A stretch of 64,000 bases of DNA from an uncultured Flavobacteriaceae bacterium (lineage in GTDB: Bacteria; Bacteroidota; Bacteroidia; Flavobacteriales; Flavobacteriaceae), in NCBI GenBank assembly GCA_947500575.1, contig CANMSI010000004.1:248001-312000 (forward strand). The letters are read 5' to 3'. A program made the position numbers and the translations under genes. Positions 56,446-64,000 of the stretch are shown here, in pieces (within the stretch, counting starts at the first letter, position 1; each line of letters opens with the position of its first letter). Below the pieces are notes generated by a model. It was given only the letters and a program-made list of their open reading frames with translations, had not been told where the DNA came from and searched no databases.

Positions 56446-56536
56446 TCACTTTGATATTACTGTAATTAGGAGGGTTGGTTGGTTTTCTCTTACAGTATAT
56501 CAATAAAAAACCCCGATGCAAATGCATCGGGGTTTT
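56446..56536 (+). ncRNA. Candidate small RNA with its own terminator
   Basis: A -7-like TCACTTTG (56446-56453) precedes a stem ACTGTAA (56459-56465) / TTACAGT (56490-56496), with a G/T-rich loop that includes AGGAGGGTTGG, and then a terminator whose stem CCCCGATGCA / TGCATCGGGG runs to 56536. The transcript would be about 75-80 bases with two hairpins. No coding potential seen. The same terminator can also serve the minus-strand gene at 56555. Identity and promoter are inferred. Confidence 0.4.
56507..56536. terminator. Bidirectional terminator
   Basis: AAAACCCCGATGCA / TGCATCGGGGTTTT is a perfect 14-bp stem with an AA loop and flanking A/T runs, 18 bases past the stop of the flavin-binding gene on the minus strand. 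Confidence 0.92.
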
Positions 56537-56554
56537 GTTTTTAAAAAGATACTT

Positions 56555-57097
56555 TTATTCAAAAATTCCTGTTGGGTGCCCATCTAGGCTGATTGTATTT
56601 TTTTGTTTCCAATAATCTTTAATTCCTTCATCTCCTTTAGCTACTGCCCACTCTTTCAGCATAGACCTATCTTCCTTATAGTCCATTAAAGGCACACCTG
56701 TACCGCAAGAGGTCTGAACTAAATCAATTTGCATATTAATTAGTTGTCTCCTCCCAACCATATCTGGAAATAAATGAATATGCTCATTCCAAAAATCATC
56801 TCTTTCATGATATCCAACGGCTGTACCATAGAGTCTTAAGATCATTGGTGGGCCTTCGAAAGCACAAAACATAATGGTCATTCTATCCGAAAATTGTAGA
56901 TGCGTACTAGTTTCATTACCACTCCCAGTTAAGTTTAACCACACTGCACGATTTTCGTCAATAATCTTAAAAGAAGCCATCCCTTTTGGTGAAAGATTAA
57001 TACGCCCATCTTCCATTGCAGTAGCAACAAAAAAAAGGGGTTGAGCGTTTATAAAACTGATTAAGCGAGGTGTTAATTTCTTTAGGCGCTTTCCCAT
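56555..57097 (-). CDS. Pyridoxamine 5'-phosphate oxidase-family flavin-binding protein
   Basis: From the Met at 57097 the product is 180 residues (three residues longer from 57106). The split-barrel fold is seen in FFVATAMEDGRINLSPKGM and AVWLNLTGSGNETSTHLQFSDRMTIMFCAFEGPP. Such proteins bind FMN or F420 and act as oxidoreductases; no clear substrate. Lies directly after the fabH gene on the same strand. Confidence 0.85.
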   Translation of the reverse strand: MGKRLKKLTPRLISFINAQPLFFVATAMEDGRINLSPKGMASFKIIDENRAVWLNLTGSGNETSTHLQFSDRMTIMFCAFEGPPMILRLYGTAVGYHERDDFWNEHIHLFPDMVGRRQLINMQIDLVQTSCGTGVPLMDYKEDRSMLKEWAVAKGDEGIKDYWKQKNTISLDGHPTGIFE

Positions 57098-57113
57098 ATA
57101 CAACATTTAAGAT

Positions 57114-58124
57114 TTACCATTTGATTATGGCACTTCCCCATGTAAAGCCACTCCCAAAAGCTGCTAATACAAGTAGATCTCCTTCTTTTACTTTTCCAGC
57201 TTCCCATGCTTCAGTTAGTGCAATTGGAATAGAAGCTGCGGTTGTATTTCCATATTTCATAATATTATTAAACACTTGATCATCTTGCAATCCAAATTTC
57301 TTCTGGATGAACTGAGAAATCCGCAAATTAGCCTGATGCGGAACCAATAGATCAATATCCGTCGGAGTCAAGTTATTGGTTTCAAGACCTTCCAGTATCA
57401 CCTGACTAAAACGAACCACAGCATTTTTAAAAACAAACTGCCCATTCATATATGGATAGTAAGATTCATCATTAGGATCGTTATCTTCAATGATATCATT
57501 TACCCAACGTTTCCCCATCCCTGGAGCTATTAACGATAGTTCTTCTGCATGTTGCCCTTCAGAATGCAAATGTGTAGAAAGTATACCCTTCTCTAGATTC
57601 TCTTCTCTGCTAAGTACAGCAGCACCTGCACCATCACCAAAAATAACAGAAACTCCTCTTCCCCGAGTGCTCATATCCAAACCATGGGAATGTAGTTCTG
57701 ATCCTACTACCAAAATGTTTTTATACATTCCACTTTTAATGTACTGATCCGCCACCGAAATCCCATAAACAAATCCGGAACACTGGTTTCGCACATCTAA
57801 GGCTCCTACTGTCTTTATACCTAAATCACGTTGTACTAATACCCCAGGTCCAGGAAAATAATAATCTGGACTTAAGGTTGCAAAAATAATAAAGTCAATA
57901 TCGTCCTTATCAATTCCCGCTCGTTCTATAGCCACTTTAGCAGCTTTTACGCCCATAGAGGTAGTGGTATCTCCATCGCCTTTAACCACATGCCTACGTT
58001 CTTTAATCCCTGTCCTTTCTTGGATCCAAGCATCACTCGTATCCATGACTTTTGATAGGTCGTCATTAGTTACCACATTTTCGGGTACATAATACCCCAA
58101 TCCTATAATTTTTGAGTTGTACAT
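57114..58124 (-). CDS. fabH: 3-oxoacyl-ACP synthase III
   Basis: A 336-residue thiolase-fold condensing enzyme that starts fatty-acid synthesis by joining acetyl- or branched acyl-CoA to malonyl-ACP. The active Cys is in DVRNQCSGFVYG, His in VPHQANLRI, and Asn in KYGNTTAAS. The start at 58124 (MYNSKIIGLGYYVPENVV) is the family-like one; a longer reading frame begins in a stretch without homology-like character. Confidence 0.93.
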   Translation of the reverse strand: MYNSKIIGLGYYVPENVVTNDDLSKVMDTSDAWIQERTGIKERRHVVKGDGDTTTSMGVKAAKVAIERAGIDKDDIDFIIFATLSPDYYFPGPGVLVQRDLGIKTVGALDVRNQCSGFVYGISVADQYIKSGMYKNILVVGSELHSHGLDMSTRGRGVSVIFGDGAGAAVLSREENLEKGILSTHLHSEGQHAEELSLIAPGMGKRWVNDIIEDNDPNDESYYPYMNGQFVFKNAVVRFSQVILEGLETNNLTPTDIDLLVPHQANLRISQFIQKKFGLQDDQVFNNIMKYGNTTAASIPIALTEAWEAGKVKEGDLLVLAAFGSGFTWGSAIIKW

Positions 58125-58209
58125 AAGGTATGGAAAATCTATTGTGTTGGTTATATGAACTAATATAGGGAAAAAAACCCATATCAATTCAGACCTAATG
58201 TAGGTTCAA

Positions 58210-59520
58210 TTAGTCCAAATACTTTTCAAAACTACGCACCTCAACGGTAGCCTTTAAATCGTGTAACAAATTATAAAGTCCAAAAAATGTTCTATTTAAA
58301 TACAAGAAGTGTTTAGAGCCGCGATTACCGTTCATTTTACGTATTTGTTCATCTTTTGAATATTGTTCACTTAAGTTGGCAATCCTGGTCCAAAACTCGC
58401 CATCTCCAAAATCAAACACATTCGCATTAAAAGGGGCCGTAAATAAGCTGAGCATTTCTTTAAAAAGTGCTTTAAAAAACCGAAGTTCTTCTTTAGAATC
58501 CGTAGGGGTTAAAATTTCGAGTTGATAAAGTTTTTCCATAAAAAAGGAATCATCCTCAAGGTTCTCCTTCTTGGCCAACTCAAAGTAAGGAATGTAAAAT
58601 TCATCTGGTATTTCTTTTATACATCCAAAATCTATTGCTATCAAGGTTTCTTGCTCACTTACTAAAAAGTTTCCAGGATGTGGATCGGCATGTACTTTCC
58701 GCAAACCATGGATTTGAAACATATAAAAATCCCATAATGCTTGTCCTAATTTATTTCCTAAGTCAGCGCTAAAATTGGTCTTTGCAAATTCACTTAAATG
58801 ACTACCCGTCATCCAGTCCATAGTTAAAATTCGTTCACTAGACAACTGCTCATAATACTCTGGAAAGTGCATATTAGGAATGTGGGTACAGGCCTCGGTA
58901 ATTTCTTTACTTTGCTTTAATTCTAACACATAATCTGTCTCTTCAAGCAGTTTGTATTCTATTTCCTTAAAATACTTATCTGTGTCTTTTCCTTTAAGGT
59001 TGAACATTTTTAAGGCGATGGGCTTTACCAGAGCCAAATCACTGCTAATACTTTCCGCTACTCCAGGGTATTGTATTTTTACAGCAAGCGTTTTACCGTC
59101 TTTGGTTGCTTTGTGCACTTGCCCAATACTTGCGGCGTTCACCGAGTCTTTTTGAAAAGTGTCAAAAATTTCTTCTGGAAATTTATTTAAGTACTTTTTG
59201 AATGTTTTTCGAACCAAAGGAGCAGATAACGGTGGTACCGAAAATTGCGATAAGGAGAATTTGTCTACATATGCCCTTGGAAGTATATTTTTCTCCATGC
59301 TCAACATCTGAGCCACTTTGAGGGCACTTCCTTTCAAACTCTTCAGTCCGTCATAGATATCCTCGGCATTATCTTCATTGAGTTCTTCCTTACTAAGCTC
59401 AGGATTTATTAATTTTTTACTATAATATTTAACATAGTTCCCTCCCACTTTTACGCCTGTCTTCATCAATTTCCCAGCACGCTCCAGCTTTCCAGTAGGT
59501 ATTTTATCCAATGTCTTCAT
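58210..59520 (-). CDS. ABC1/AarF/UbiB-family atypical kinase
   Basis: A 436-residue kinase-like protein. The KxGQ-type signature SLKGSALKVAQMLS, the Ala-rich loop AASIGQVH replacing the Gly-rich loop, the VKIQYPGV lysine, and the catalytic HADPHPGNFL and IDFGC motifs are visible. Members act in ubiquinone/menaquinone synthesis or lipid homeostasis, with ATPase activity more than kinase. A TetR-like gene lies immediately upstream on the same strand. Confidence 0.92.
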   Translation of the reverse strand: MKTLDKIPTGKLERAGKLMKTGVKVGGNYVKYYSKKLINPELSKEELNEDNAEDIYDGLKSLKGSALKVAQMLSMEKNILPRAYVDKFSLSQFSVPPLSAPLVRKTFKKYLNKFPEEIFDTFQKDSVNAASIGQVHKATKDGKTLAVKIQYPGVAESISSDLALVKPIALKMFNLKGKDTDKYFKEIEYKLLEETDYVLELKQSKEITEACTHIPNMHFPEYYEQLSSERILTMDWMTGSHLSEFAKTNFSADLGNKLGQALWDFYMFQIHGLRKVHADPHPGNFLVSEQETLIAIDFGCIKEIPDEFYIPYFELAKKENLEDDSFFMEKLYQLEILTPTDSKEELRFFKALFKEMLSLFTAPFNANVFDFGDGEFWTRIANLSEQYSKDEQIRKMNGNRGSKHFLYLNRTFFGLYNLLHDLKATVEVRSFEKYLD

Positions 59521-59563
59521 GGGCTATCAACAATATATTATTTGTGATCTTTTCGCAATTAGT

Positions 59564-60223
59564 TTATGCAAAATTCTCTTTATATAAGAACTTACCAAAA
59601 TCTATAATGCTCTCTAAGGGTGTATTATCAAAAAGGTCAAAAATGGTATTTACAGATTTTTCTATTGCCAGATCTGTCTTTTCAAAACTTGGGGAAGAAT
59701 CTTCCATCCAAAACTTAAGTAAAAACAGAAATTGTAACCAAGCTCCCTCGGAAAAAATCTTTGGATTACGTCTTGTAATTTTATAGTTCTTTTCCTCATT
59801 TGCTTCTTGAATAAGTTCTGATGCAAAGTGTTTAACATTCCTTCTTAGCCCCTTCAATTGCGAAAGGTTTTTTAATACATTTTGATGTTCCTGCAAAACA
59901 AACAAAACATAACTCCGGTTTAAAGTAAGAAGCTCAAAAAAGGAAAATAAGAATGTGAGCATTTTATCTTTATTAGAGAATTGCTCATATTCTTTGTTCT
60001 TTTCTATTAAGGACTTGGTGTTCGAATAAAATTTATCCCATATTGCTCGCTGTAACCCTTCTATAGATCCGAAAAACTGATAAAAATCTTGTTCATTGAT
60101 CTGATTATTTTTACAAAATTTATAACTTGATTTGGGCACTACTTCATGTTCCAAAACATAGGTCATATACTTCTCAATAATCGTATCTTCTGTATTCTTT
60201 TTGGCACTCACTTTTGCTGACAT
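59564..60223 (-). CDS. TetR-like regulator paired with the AarF kinase
   Basis: A 219-residue all-helical protein. Residues about 10-60 resemble the TetR N-terminal helix-turn-helix (NTEDTIIEKYMTYVLEHEVVPKSSYKFCKNNQINEQDFYQFFGSIEGLQRAIWDKF), less canonical than most; the C-terminal part is a ligand-binding helical bundle. It is probably a regulator of the kinase gene beginning 43 bases later. DNA binding is inferred from the helix-turn-helix region. Confidence 0.75.
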   Translation of the reverse strand: MSAKVSAKKNTEDTIIEKYMTYVLEHEVVPKSSYKFCKNNQINEQDFYQFFGSIEGLQRAIWDKFYSNTKSLIEKNKEYEQFSNKDKMLTFLFSFFELLTLNRSYVLFVLQEHQNVLKNLSQLKGLRRNVKHFASELIQEANEEKNYKITRRNPKIFSEGAWLQFLFLLKFWMEDSSPSFEKTDLAIEKSVNTIFDLFDNTPLESIIDFGKFLYKENFA

Positions 60224-60635
60224 GTATTATTTCCTTTTGTTGATATAAAAATACAATACTCTGAACATTTATTCTGTTAAATCCTTCAAAATTGTTTAAT
60301 TTTTGTTACGAAAAAACGTGCCTTGGGGGAAAGCACGTTTTCACACAACCTAACCAATAAATAAACAAATTACAGAACTTTCTTTTTCATAGCAAGATCT
60401 TTTCTGTAACTACAATGTAAATATAAAAAATGTTTAATTTTTATCCTATAATATTAAACAAATCTTATGTTAATTTTTTTCCGATCCATCAAAAAATGAA
60501 GTATTACCGATGTTTGATCGTGGCAGAATGATTTGTTTTTCCTGTACAAGCAAGTGCCAGTTTGTCATTCATATGCATTTTGGTACTTTTTTTGACTTAT
60601 ATGAACATCGAACATTAATATTTAAACAACATAAT
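60224..60635. other. Intergenic region upstream of htpG
   Basis: About 410 bases between divergent genes. It contains the hairpin described separately and an in-frame plus-strand open stretch from 60510 that is only the upstream extension of htpG. No convincing -33/-7 pair for htpG was found. Confidence 0.5.
60313..60341 (+). other. Hairpin in the intergenic region before htpG
   Basis: AAAACGTGC (60313-60321) and GCACGTTTT (60333-60341) pair around an 11-base purine-rich loop (CTTGGGGGAAA). A C/A-rich unstructured tail follows. It could be part of an htpG leader, a small RNA or a terminator for something unseen; there is only a short T-run. Confidence 0.4.
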
Positions 60636-62525
60636 ATGGCCACAGGTAAAATCAATGTTTCTGTTGAAAACATATTTCCACTAATTAAGAAGTTTTTATA
60701 CAGCGATCATGAAATCTTTTTAAGAGAACTCATTTCCAATGCAACGGACGCTACATTAAAATTGAAACATCTTTCCGCCATAGGAGAATCTAAAATAGCC
60801 TATGGAGATCCTCAAATTGAAATCAAAATTGATAAAGAAGGGAAGAAAATTCACATTCTAGATCAAGGGATTGGGATGACCGAAGAAGAGGTAAAAAAAT
60901 ATATTAATGAACTGGCATTTTCTGGTGCAGAAGAGTTCTTAAACAAATATGATGATACAGCCAAAGATGCCGGAATTATAGGACATTTTGGGCTCGGTTT
61001 TTATTCTGCCTTTATGGTTGCTAGTAAGGTTGAGATTATCACTAAAAGCTACAAAGATGAACCCGCTGCGCATTGGTCGTGTGACGGATCTCCAAAATTC
61101 ACGCTTAAAAAAGGAAAGAAAGAAGCGCATGGAACTGAAATTATACTCCATATTGCAGAGGATTCTGAAGAATTCTTAGCTGAAAGTAAAATTTCTGAGC
61201 TTCTCAAAAAATATAATAAGTTTATGCCTATCCCAATTAAATTTGGGACAAAGACAGAAACTTTACCGAAACCGGAAGATGCAAAAGAAGAAGATCCTGC
61301 ACCTACACAAGAAGTAGACAATATTATCAACAATCCTAACCCAGCTTGGACCAAACAACCTACTGATTTGGAGGATGAGGATTATAAAGGTTTTTATCGC
61401 GAATTGTATCCAATGCAGTTTGAAGAACCGCTATTCCATATACATTTGAATGTAGACTATCCATTTAACCTCACAGGGATTTTATACTTTCCGAAACTTA
61501 CGAACGATCTTAATGTTCAAAAAGACAGGATTCAATTATACCAAAATCAAGTATTTGTAACAGATAATGTAGAGGGAATTGTACCAGAATTCCTAACCAT
61601 GTTACGTGGGGTTATAGACTCTCCAGATATACCTTTAAATGTTTCGAGATCCTATTTACAAGCGGATGGAGCGGTAAAAAAGATCTCTTCTTATATAACT
61701 CGTAAAGTTGCAGATAAGTTAAACTCCCTTTTCAAAAACAGCAGAGAAGATTTTGAAGCAAAATGGAACGATATTAAAATTGTAATTGAGTATGGAATGC
61801 TATCCGAAGAAAAATTCTTTGAGAAAGCAGACAAATTTGCTTTATACCCTACCGTTGATGGCAATTACTATACTTTTGAAGAACTACAGGAAAAACTAAA
61901 AGATCTTCATACAGATAAGGACGATAAACTGGTCGTATTGTACGCTTCAGATAAAGAGGCCCAGCATAGTTATATTGAAGCGGCCAAAGCAAAAGGATTT
62001 GAAGTGCTTTTATTAGATTCTCCAATTATATCTCATTTAATGCAAAAATTGGAAACTTCTAAGGAGAAGCTTTCTTTTGCAAGAGTAGACGCAGATCATT
62101 TGGACAATCTGATCAAAAAGGAGGATACTCAAATTTCAAAATTATCAGATGAGGAAAAAGAGCAATTAAAAGGAAATCTGGAAGAAGTAATCAAAGATAA
62201 AGGCTACACGGTTCAATTAGAAGCGATGGATAGTGCAGCTTCTCCATTTATTATTACAGAGCCCGAATTTATGCGCAGAATGAAAGAAATGCAACAATCC
62301 GGTGGTGGAGGCGGTATGTTTGGTATGGGTGGCATGCCAGAGATGTACAATTTAATTGTAAACACAAATCACGAATTAGTCAACGAAATATTAACAACCA
62401 AGACCTCAAAAAAAAGAGAACGGTTAATTAATCAATCATTAGATCTAGCTCGTTTGTCCAAAGGATTATTAAAAGGTGAAGAACTTACTGCCTTTATAAA
62501 ACGCAGTTACGAAATGGTAAAATAG
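60636..62525 (+). CDS. htpG: Chaperone HtpG (Hsp90)
   Basis: A 629-residue ATP-driven chaperone. The GHKL ATPase domain is at the N-terminus (ELISNATDATLKLKHLS; DQGIGMTEEEV; GHFGLGFYSAFMVA), followed by middle and C-terminal dimerisation domains. The start at 60636 (MATGKINVSVENIFP) fits the family; 42 extra upstream codons were rejected. A glycine/methionine-rich stretch (GGGGGMFGMGGMPEMYN) lies near residue 550-580, between middle and C-terminal parts. Confidence 0.96.
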   Translation: MATGKINVSVENIFPLIKKFLYSDHEIFLRELISNATDATLKLKHLSAIGESKIAYGDPQIEIKIDKEGKKIHILDQGIGMTEEEVKKYINELAFSGAEEFLNKYDDTAKDAGIIGHFGLGFYSAFMVASKVEIITKSYKDEPAAHWSCDGSPKFTLKKGKKEAHGTEIILHIAEDSEEFLAESKISELLKKYNKFMPIPIKFGTKTETLPKPEDAKEEDPAPTQEVDNIINNPNPAWTKQPTDLEDEDYKGFYRELYPMQFEEPLFHIHLNVDYPFNLTGILYFPKLTNDLNVQKDRIQLYQNQVFVTDNVEGIVPEFLTMLRGVIDSPDIPLNVSRSYLQADGAVKKISSYITRKVADKLNSLFKNSREDFEAKWNDIKIVIEYGMLSEEKFFEKADKFALYPTVDGNYYTFEELQEKLKDLHTDKDDKLVVLYASDKEAQHSYIEAAKAKGFEVLLLDSPIISHLMQKLETSKEKLSFARVDADHLDNLIKKEDTQISKLSDEEKEQLKGNLEEVIKDKGYTVQLEAMDSAASPFIITEPEFMRRMKEMQQSGGGGGMFGMGGMPEMYNLIVNTNHELVNEILTTKTSKKRERLINQSLDLARLSKGLLKGEELTAFIKRSYEMVK

Positions 62526-62547
62526 TTGTACCCTTTTATGATATTCA

Positions 62548-62583
62548 CAACCGCCTTACTTCTGTTTGGCGGTTGTTTTTTTT
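62548..62583 (+). terminator. Terminator after htpG
   Basis: CAACCGCC and GGCGGTTG form an 8-bp stem around a 12-base loop, ended by an eight-base T-tract, about 20 bases past the htpG stop. Confidence 0.93.
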
Positions 62584-62620
62584 AGAAGCATTTATGGATC
62601 AAAAGATGTACCTTTAAGAT

Positions 62621-62980
62621 ATGGAATACCCATGGGATCTATATCTAATGGCCGCAATGTATGTCTTTGCAGGTAGCATGCATTTTATAAAACCGAAGGC
62701 ATATCTGCGAATTATGCCTCGTTATTTACCCAAGCCAAAATTTTTAGTACATCTCAGCGGTCTTATGGAGGTTTTTCTTGGCATTGGTGTTTGTATTCCA
62801 CTATTAAAGAATAGTAGCATCTATGGAATAATTGCTATGCTTGTTGTGTTCCTGTTAGTACACTTTTATATGTTATCAGGAGAGAAAGAATCTGCCGGGG
62901 TTCCTAAATGGATTTTAGTTCTTAGAATTCCTTTGCAATTTGGTTTAATGTATTGGGCGTATTGGTATTTGCAGTATTAA
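62621..62980 (+). CDS. DoxX-family membrane protein
   Basis: A 119-residue integral membrane protein with four hydrophobic helices (LYLMAAMYVFAGSMHFI; LSGLMEVFLGIGVCIPL; GIIAMLVVFLLVHFYM; ILVLRIPLQFGLMYWAYW). The GSMHFIKPKAY segment is typical of the DoxX/DoxX-like family of quinone- or redox-related membrane proteins. Function unknown. It is convergent with the gene at 62977 (four-base overlap). Confidence 0.82.
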   Translation: MEYPWDLYLMAAMYVFAGSMHFIKPKAYLRIMPRYLPKPKFLVHLSGLMEVFLGIGVCIPLLKNSSIYGIIAMLVVFLLVHFYMLSGEKESAGVPKWILVLRIPLQFGLMYWAYWYLQY

Positions 62981-63396
62981 TACCTGATATACGATTTATT
63001 GAAATACATTTTCAGCAGCGATATTTGGATAAGAACCAACAAGGCTAGTACTACCGATCCATATACGTACATATTTGGAATCTCTGTTGCCAAAGGTTTT
63101 CCAAAAAGATTAAAACTGGCTAAATTATTCAATCGTGATGCAGCCAACCAACTGCTTTCAAAACCTACATTTGCTATTAGAACATAAGCAAAAATTGCCA
63201 AGGTAAGACATCCAAACACCCACCATACAAAGCTTGGAATTAAAGGAGCGTATACCATTGGCTTGTCCTTACTCGTTTTCTTTTCTAATTTGGCCAGCAC
63301 CGTCTCTGTAAAATTATGACAAGGCATTTCAAAACCAGCCTCCTTTATAATTTTGGAAGTAAAATTATTCAAAGTTTTCTCCTTATCCTTTTCCAT
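62977..63396 (-). CDS. Small membrane protein, possible anti-sigma partner
   Basis: A 139-residue protein with a cytoplasmic N-terminal part (about 1-45) and two membrane helices (SFVWWVFGCLTLAIFAYVLIANVG; VYGSVVLALLVLIQISLLKMYF). It overlaps the end of the upstream ECF sigma gene by 14 bases. Its position and topology suggest an anti-sigma-like role, but the usual anti-sigma motifs are not seen, so this is a guess. Confidence 0.5.
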   Translation of the reverse strand: MEKDKEKTLNNFTSKIIKEAGFEMPCHNFTETVLAKLEKKTSKDKPMVYAPLIPSFVWWVFGCLTLAIFAYVLIANVGFESSWLAASRLNNLASFNLFGKPLATEIPNMYVYGSVVLALLVLIQISLLKMYFNKSYIRY

Positions 63397-63967
63397 AACT
63401 TTTCAATGTTTCTGGTTCTAATTTCGATACTAATAGGGCAGCGAGTCTTTTTCTACTTCGAAACAAACGCACCTTAATTGTATTCGATGTTGTTCCTGTA
63501 ATTTCAGATATCTCTTCTAAAGATAACTCTTCGAAATAAAATAGCGTTAAAACAGCAGCATCATCTGGAGCCAATTTTTGAATCGTATGTTTTATGATAC
63601 TCCTGCGTTCTTTTAATTCTATACTTTCCAGAATTTCCTCTGTATGGGCTATACCTCTTATCTCAGAAAGTTCTATCCCATTTGCCTCAAATTGTCGATG
63701 CTTCTTTTTCAATTCATCCAAACTTCTATGATACCCAATCTTATACAACCAGGTAGAGAATTTTGCATCTCCTTGAAAAGCTGGCAATTTTTGAAATGCT
63801 TTTAAAAAAGTATCCTGAGCTACTTCTTCTGCCACCTCCTTATTTTTTACCATTCGAATAGCCAGTGTATATACCATATGTTTATAACGGTCTATCAATA
63901 CCGAAAATGCATTCGTATCTCCTGCTATTGTTCTGCTAATATAGTGTTGGTCTTCCTTAAGGCTCAT
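63383..63967 (-). CDS. ECF-type RNA polymerase sigma factor
   Basis: A 194-residue sigma-70 family factor. Sigma2 is at LIDRYKHMVYTLAIRMVKNKEVAEEVAQDTFLKAFQKLPAFQGDAKFSTWLYKIGYHRSLDELKK, and sigma4 at DAAVLTLFYFEELSLEEISEITGTTSNTIKVRLFRSRKRLAALL. It belongs to the extracytoplasmic-function group. The small membrane protein gene overlaps its end by 14 bases. Its promoter is near or outside the right edge. Confidence 0.94.
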   Translation of the reverse strand: MSLKEDQHYISRTIAGDTNAFSVLIDRYKHMVYTLAIRMVKNKEVAEEVAQDTFLKAFQKLPAFQGDAKFSTWLYKIGYHRSLDELKKKHRQFEANGIELSEIRGIAHTEEILESIELKERRSIIKHTIQKLAPDDAAVLTLFYFEELSLEEISEITGTTSNTIKVRLFRSRKRLAALLVSKLEPETLKSYGKG

Positions 63968-64000
63968 TTGCCTTATAGGACGTAATTCGTGGCCTTAAGG

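Larger units (their letters stand above)
55932..56554. other. Intergenic region with repeats, two terminators and a possible small RNA
   Basis: About 620 bases without a protein gene. It holds the phased TGTTAA repeats (55933-55970), a tandem 10-base repeat TGTTAAAATC (56218-56237), two strong terminators, and a candidate small RNA, each listed separately. The rest is very AT-rich and shows nothing I can name. Confidence 0.6.

Noticed and set aside
60510-60635. Upstream extension of HtpG
   Set aside because: Forty-two codons with no match to Hsp90 N-termini; the internal ATG gives the standard start.

Overview
This window is a chromosomal segment of a member of the Bacteroidota, most likely a marine, pigmented Flavobacteriaceae. 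The evidence is AT-rich DNA, promoters of the TTG-N18-22-TAnnTTTG type without Shine-Dalgarno dependence, the rpmB-rpmG-DUF4295 trio, MoxR and SurA-like genes side by side, a split transketolase, and a zeaxanthin/myxol-type carotenoid cluster. No integrase, transposase, phage gene, CRISPR array or rRNA was seen.

Layout. 1-5.7 kb: split transketolase with a secreted protein between its halves, a small outer-membrane barrel, an FKBP-like lipoprotein with Ca-binding-type repeats, an S4 RNA-binding protein, a phosphoribosyltransferase and shikimate kinase. 5.8-8.3 kb: tRNA-Lys, a gene-poor stretch with decayed coding relics, a PLP-dependent serine/threonine dehydratase or racemase, and tRNA-Leu. 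8.3-14.4 kb: an AraC regulator followed by all four enzymes expected for conversion of trans-4-hydroxy-L-proline to 2-oxoglutarate (epimerase, FAD dehydrogenase, deaminase of the DHDPS fold, semialdehyde dehydrogenase), with a cysteine-rich DUF1272 protein embedded. 14.6-21.1 kb: a carotenoid cluster headed by a MerR/B12-binding regulator that carries the CarH photoreceptor residues, then crtI, crtB, crtZ, crtD-like and cruF-like genes, and a convergent crtA-like gene. This set points to myxol/saproxanthin-type pigments, but no lycopene cyclase is present.

21.1-28.1 kb (minus strand): two TlpA-like thioredoxin proteins (one lacking the first active-site Cys), aconitase, MoxR ATPase and two SurA-like periplasmic folding factors. 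28.2-38.2 kb: SRPBCC proteins, serine hydrolases of beta-lactamase folds, a DUF2339/DUF3999 membrane pair, a truncated AraC gene, a relic-bearing gap and an alpha/beta hydrolase. 38.3-42.8 kb: a fasciclin protein divergent from an ECF sigma/anti-sigma pair, rimO and a serine hydrolase.

42.8-53.4 kb (minus strand, mostly housekeeping): amidase, DUF2911 protein, ftsY, DUF4295, rpmG, rpmB, cinA, an Hpt protein, an FAH-family hydrolase, a DnaQ-like exonuclease, a 2-oxoacid dehydrogenase E2 and recR. 53.5-64 kb: a sodium:solute symporter, a CoA-binding protein, a flavin-binding protein, fabH, an AarF/ABC1 kinase with a TetR-like regulator, htpG, a DoxX protein and a terminal ECF sigma factor with a small membrane partner. 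A possible small RNA sits at about 56.45-56.54 kb.

The most notable parts are the B12/light-type regulator with a palindromic operator candidate in front of the carotenoid genes, the complete hydroxyproline pathway with an embedded DUF1272 gene, the degenerate thioredoxin partner and the putative small RNA. All function calls come from reading sequence and recalling families; no database search was run.
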